From the NCBI GenBank assembly GCA_964549785.1, contig CAZJXA010000223.1, positions 1 to 5,493 of the forward strand: 5,493 bases of DNA. Direction: 5' to 3'. Shown piece after piece: positions 4,589 to 5,493 of this stretch. This DNA comes from JBEIUO01 sp964549785 (GTDB taxonomy: Bacteria; Planctomycetota; Phycisphaerae; Phycisphaerales; UBA1924). The notes under the pieces are model-generated. The model saw only the letters and a list, made by a program, of their open reading frames with translations, made no database searches and was not told the origin of the DNA. Positions within the stretch are counted from its first letter, which is position 1; the number at the start of each line of letters is the position of its first letter. A program made the position numbers and the translations under genes.

Positions 4589-5425
4589 TCACCCATCGGT
4601 GGGCGCGGGATCGGAAGTCGGCGGGGGTACGGGGGCCGGCCCGTTGGCCGGGTCACTGGGTATCGGGGGGAGTTGCGTCCCGGGCACGGGCATCGGGGGG
4701 ACGGGCGCGGCCGGATCAAACAGCCAGATCACTTTGGTGGAACCCTCGGGAATCACGGCGACGTTGACGACCTTTCCGAACACGGTGCCGGCCATCGGCT
4801 CACGCTGGCTGACGATCATGACGAGTGTGGCGGGGCCGTTCGCAAACTCGGCGGGCATCGGGATCGGGGTCATCCCGCGGGACTGGTACGTCTGGAGGTC
4901 GCTGGGCCGGAGCCGCTCGATGCGCGGGAACGACTGAAAGAACGCCCAAAGCCCGGGCGTGACGTTGCCGAATGAGCCCAGGGCATCGTCGGTCGCGTCC
5001 GCGAACGTTTCGAGCGTGGCCTCGTCGAGCGAAGCGCTCGACGAGGGGCTCAGCCAGGCCGAAGTCGCGGACTGATCGCGGGATTGGGCATCGCTCACGA
5101 ATTGGCCGTAGCGGCCGATCTGATTGACGGTGAAGAACGTTCCGAGAAGCAAAAACACCCCGAGCACGACGCCAACGATCCCGGTGATCATGCCACTGAC
5201 GGCCAAGCCCCGGCCCGCCAGCGTGCCTTGAGACCGCGCAATCGCCACTAAGGCAATCACGCCCACCAGAATCGCGAGTGGGCCGACGACCTGCAGGAAG
5301 CAGGTAAAGATGCTGAGGATTCCCAGGACGAGCGATGTGATCGCCAGGAGGCTGGTGCGACTGGCATTCGGTGCGAAGTCCGGATTGGCTTGGTATCCCG
5401 GGTTGGGTGAATAGGTGGTGGTCAT
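4589..5425 (-). CDS. DUF4190-like membrane protein with soluble domain and proline-rich C-terminal tail
   Basis: This protein has 278 residues. A polar N-tail rich in Tyr, Pro and Asn (1-23) precedes the DUF4190-like region: hydrophobic segments at about 25-62 and 73-100, with the loop ARSQGTLAGRG between them. The soluble part holds DAQSRDQSATSAWL (112-125), a Ser-rich linker (126-132), and GKVVNVAVIPEGSTKVIWLF (217-236), followed by a tail (238-278) that is about one third proline (PVPPMPVPG, PAPVPPP). The paralogue has no such long proline tail. The two proteins keep the same domain order, so they arose by tandem duplication of the whole gene followed by divergence of the middle and the tail. 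It is the first gene of the cluster with two exbD genes. The function is unknown. The start at 5425 has no Shine-Dalgarno site, so translation may be leaderless or Shine-Dalgarno-independent. Confidence 0.82.
   Translation of the reverse strand: MTTTYSPNPGYQANPDFAPNASRTSLLAITSLVLGILSIFTCFLQVVGPLAILVGVIALVAIARSQGTLAGRGLAVSGMITGIVGVVLGVFLLLGTFFTVNQIGRYGQFVSDAQSRDQSATSAWLSPSSSASLDEATLETFADATDDALGSFGNVTPGLWAFFQSFPRIERLRPSDLQTYQSRGMTPIPMPAEFANGPATLVMIVSQREPMAGTVFGKVVNVAVIPEGSTKVIWLFDPAAPVPPMPVPGTQLPPIPSDPANGPAPVPPPTSDPAPTDG
5020..5046. repeat. Perfect 12-bp inverted repeat with 3-nt spacer inside a coding region
   Basis: cctcgtcgagcg (5020-5031), aag, then cgctcgacgagg (5035-5046): all 12 pairs are Watson-Crick. 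It lies inside the first DUF4190-type gene and encodes the Ser-rich linker PSSSASLDE after the conserved AWL motif, where the paralogue has no counterpart. In mRNA it would be a very stable hairpin with a CUU loop. Confidence 0.75.
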
Positions 5426-5493
5426 GGCAAGAGAGAGCGTAGCCGGAAGACGGGACCTGTCTATGCAGCGCCCAGGACCGCGCCCCCGCCGCG
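5426..5493 (-). promoter_or_regulatory. Upstream region of the four-gene cluster, with a weak promoter candidate
   Basis: On the minus strand TAGACA (5463-5458, 5 of 6 to TTGACA) is followed after 16 nt by TACGCT (5441-5436, 3 of 6 to TATAAT). The -10 would end 10 nt before the ATG at 5425, giving a transcript with almost no leader, in line with the missing Shine-Dalgarno site. The -10 match is poor. I see no coding sequence in the remaining bases to the window edge. Confidence 0.25.

Noticed and set aside
4266..4975. Plus-strand frames of 223 and 162 codons opposite the DUF4190-type genes
   Set aside because: Their boundaries span unrelated genes and the gap between them. The products are Gly/Arg-rich with no recognisable motifs.
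2883..5425. Classification as a complete TonB-ExbB-ExbD or Tol-Pal system
   Set aside because: No ExbB/TolQ, TonB/TolA, TolB or Pal gene is present in the window. Only the ExbD members are supported.
1..5493. CRISPR array, tRNA, rRNA, insertion sequence or phage genes
   Set aside because: I saw no regularly spaced repeats of CRISPR length, no cloverleaf or rRNA-like segment, and no transposase or integrase motif on either strand.

Overview
This 5.5 kb window is GC-rich. All six genes I can support lie on the minus strand, so transcription runs from high to low coordinates. The organism looks like a GC-rich Gram-negative-type bacterium with an inner membrane, a periplasm, and Tat and Sec export. 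Tandem ExbD genes, DUF4190-type membrane proteins, weak or absent Shine-Dalgarno sites on several genes, and heptamer/octamer micro-repeats between genes all fit a planctomycete or a related lineage. That assignment is inference from style only, because no phylogenetic marker is present.

Right part (5425 down to 2883): a compact four-gene cluster. Two paralogous membrane proteins come first (5425-4589 and 4516-3761). Each has an N-terminal DUF4190-like hydrophobic region, a soluble domain that I do not recognise, and a shared C-terminal motif. Two ExbD/TolR-family proteins follow (3754-3326 and 3326-2883). Gene gaps are 72 nt, 6 nt and a stop/start overlap, so the last three genes and probably all four form one operon. 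ExbD normally works with an ExbB/TolQ proton channel, and no such gene is in the window.

Middle (2882-2659): a 224-nt non-coding stretch rich in stem-loops. It has two hairpins after the exbD pair, a tentative promoter, and a GC-rich bipartite stem-loop in the probable 5' leader of the next gene. Then comes a 377-residue Sec-exported, beta-rich protein of unknown function (2658-1525). It carries a strong Shine-Dalgarno site and what looks like a diverged internal repeat.

Left part: a 174-nt gap (1524-1351) carries three different short tandem micro-repeats and a small hairpin. It is followed by a Tat-exported FAD-dependent amine oxidase (1350 to the window edge). That gene's last part, including the C-terminal FAD-contact region, lies outside the window.

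The most unusual items are the ExbD pair attached to duplicated DUF4190-type proteins without ExbB, the repeat-like exported protein, and a perfect 12-bp inverted repeat inside the first DUF4190-type gene. None proves a new system. The four-gene membrane cluster is the best candidate for one.
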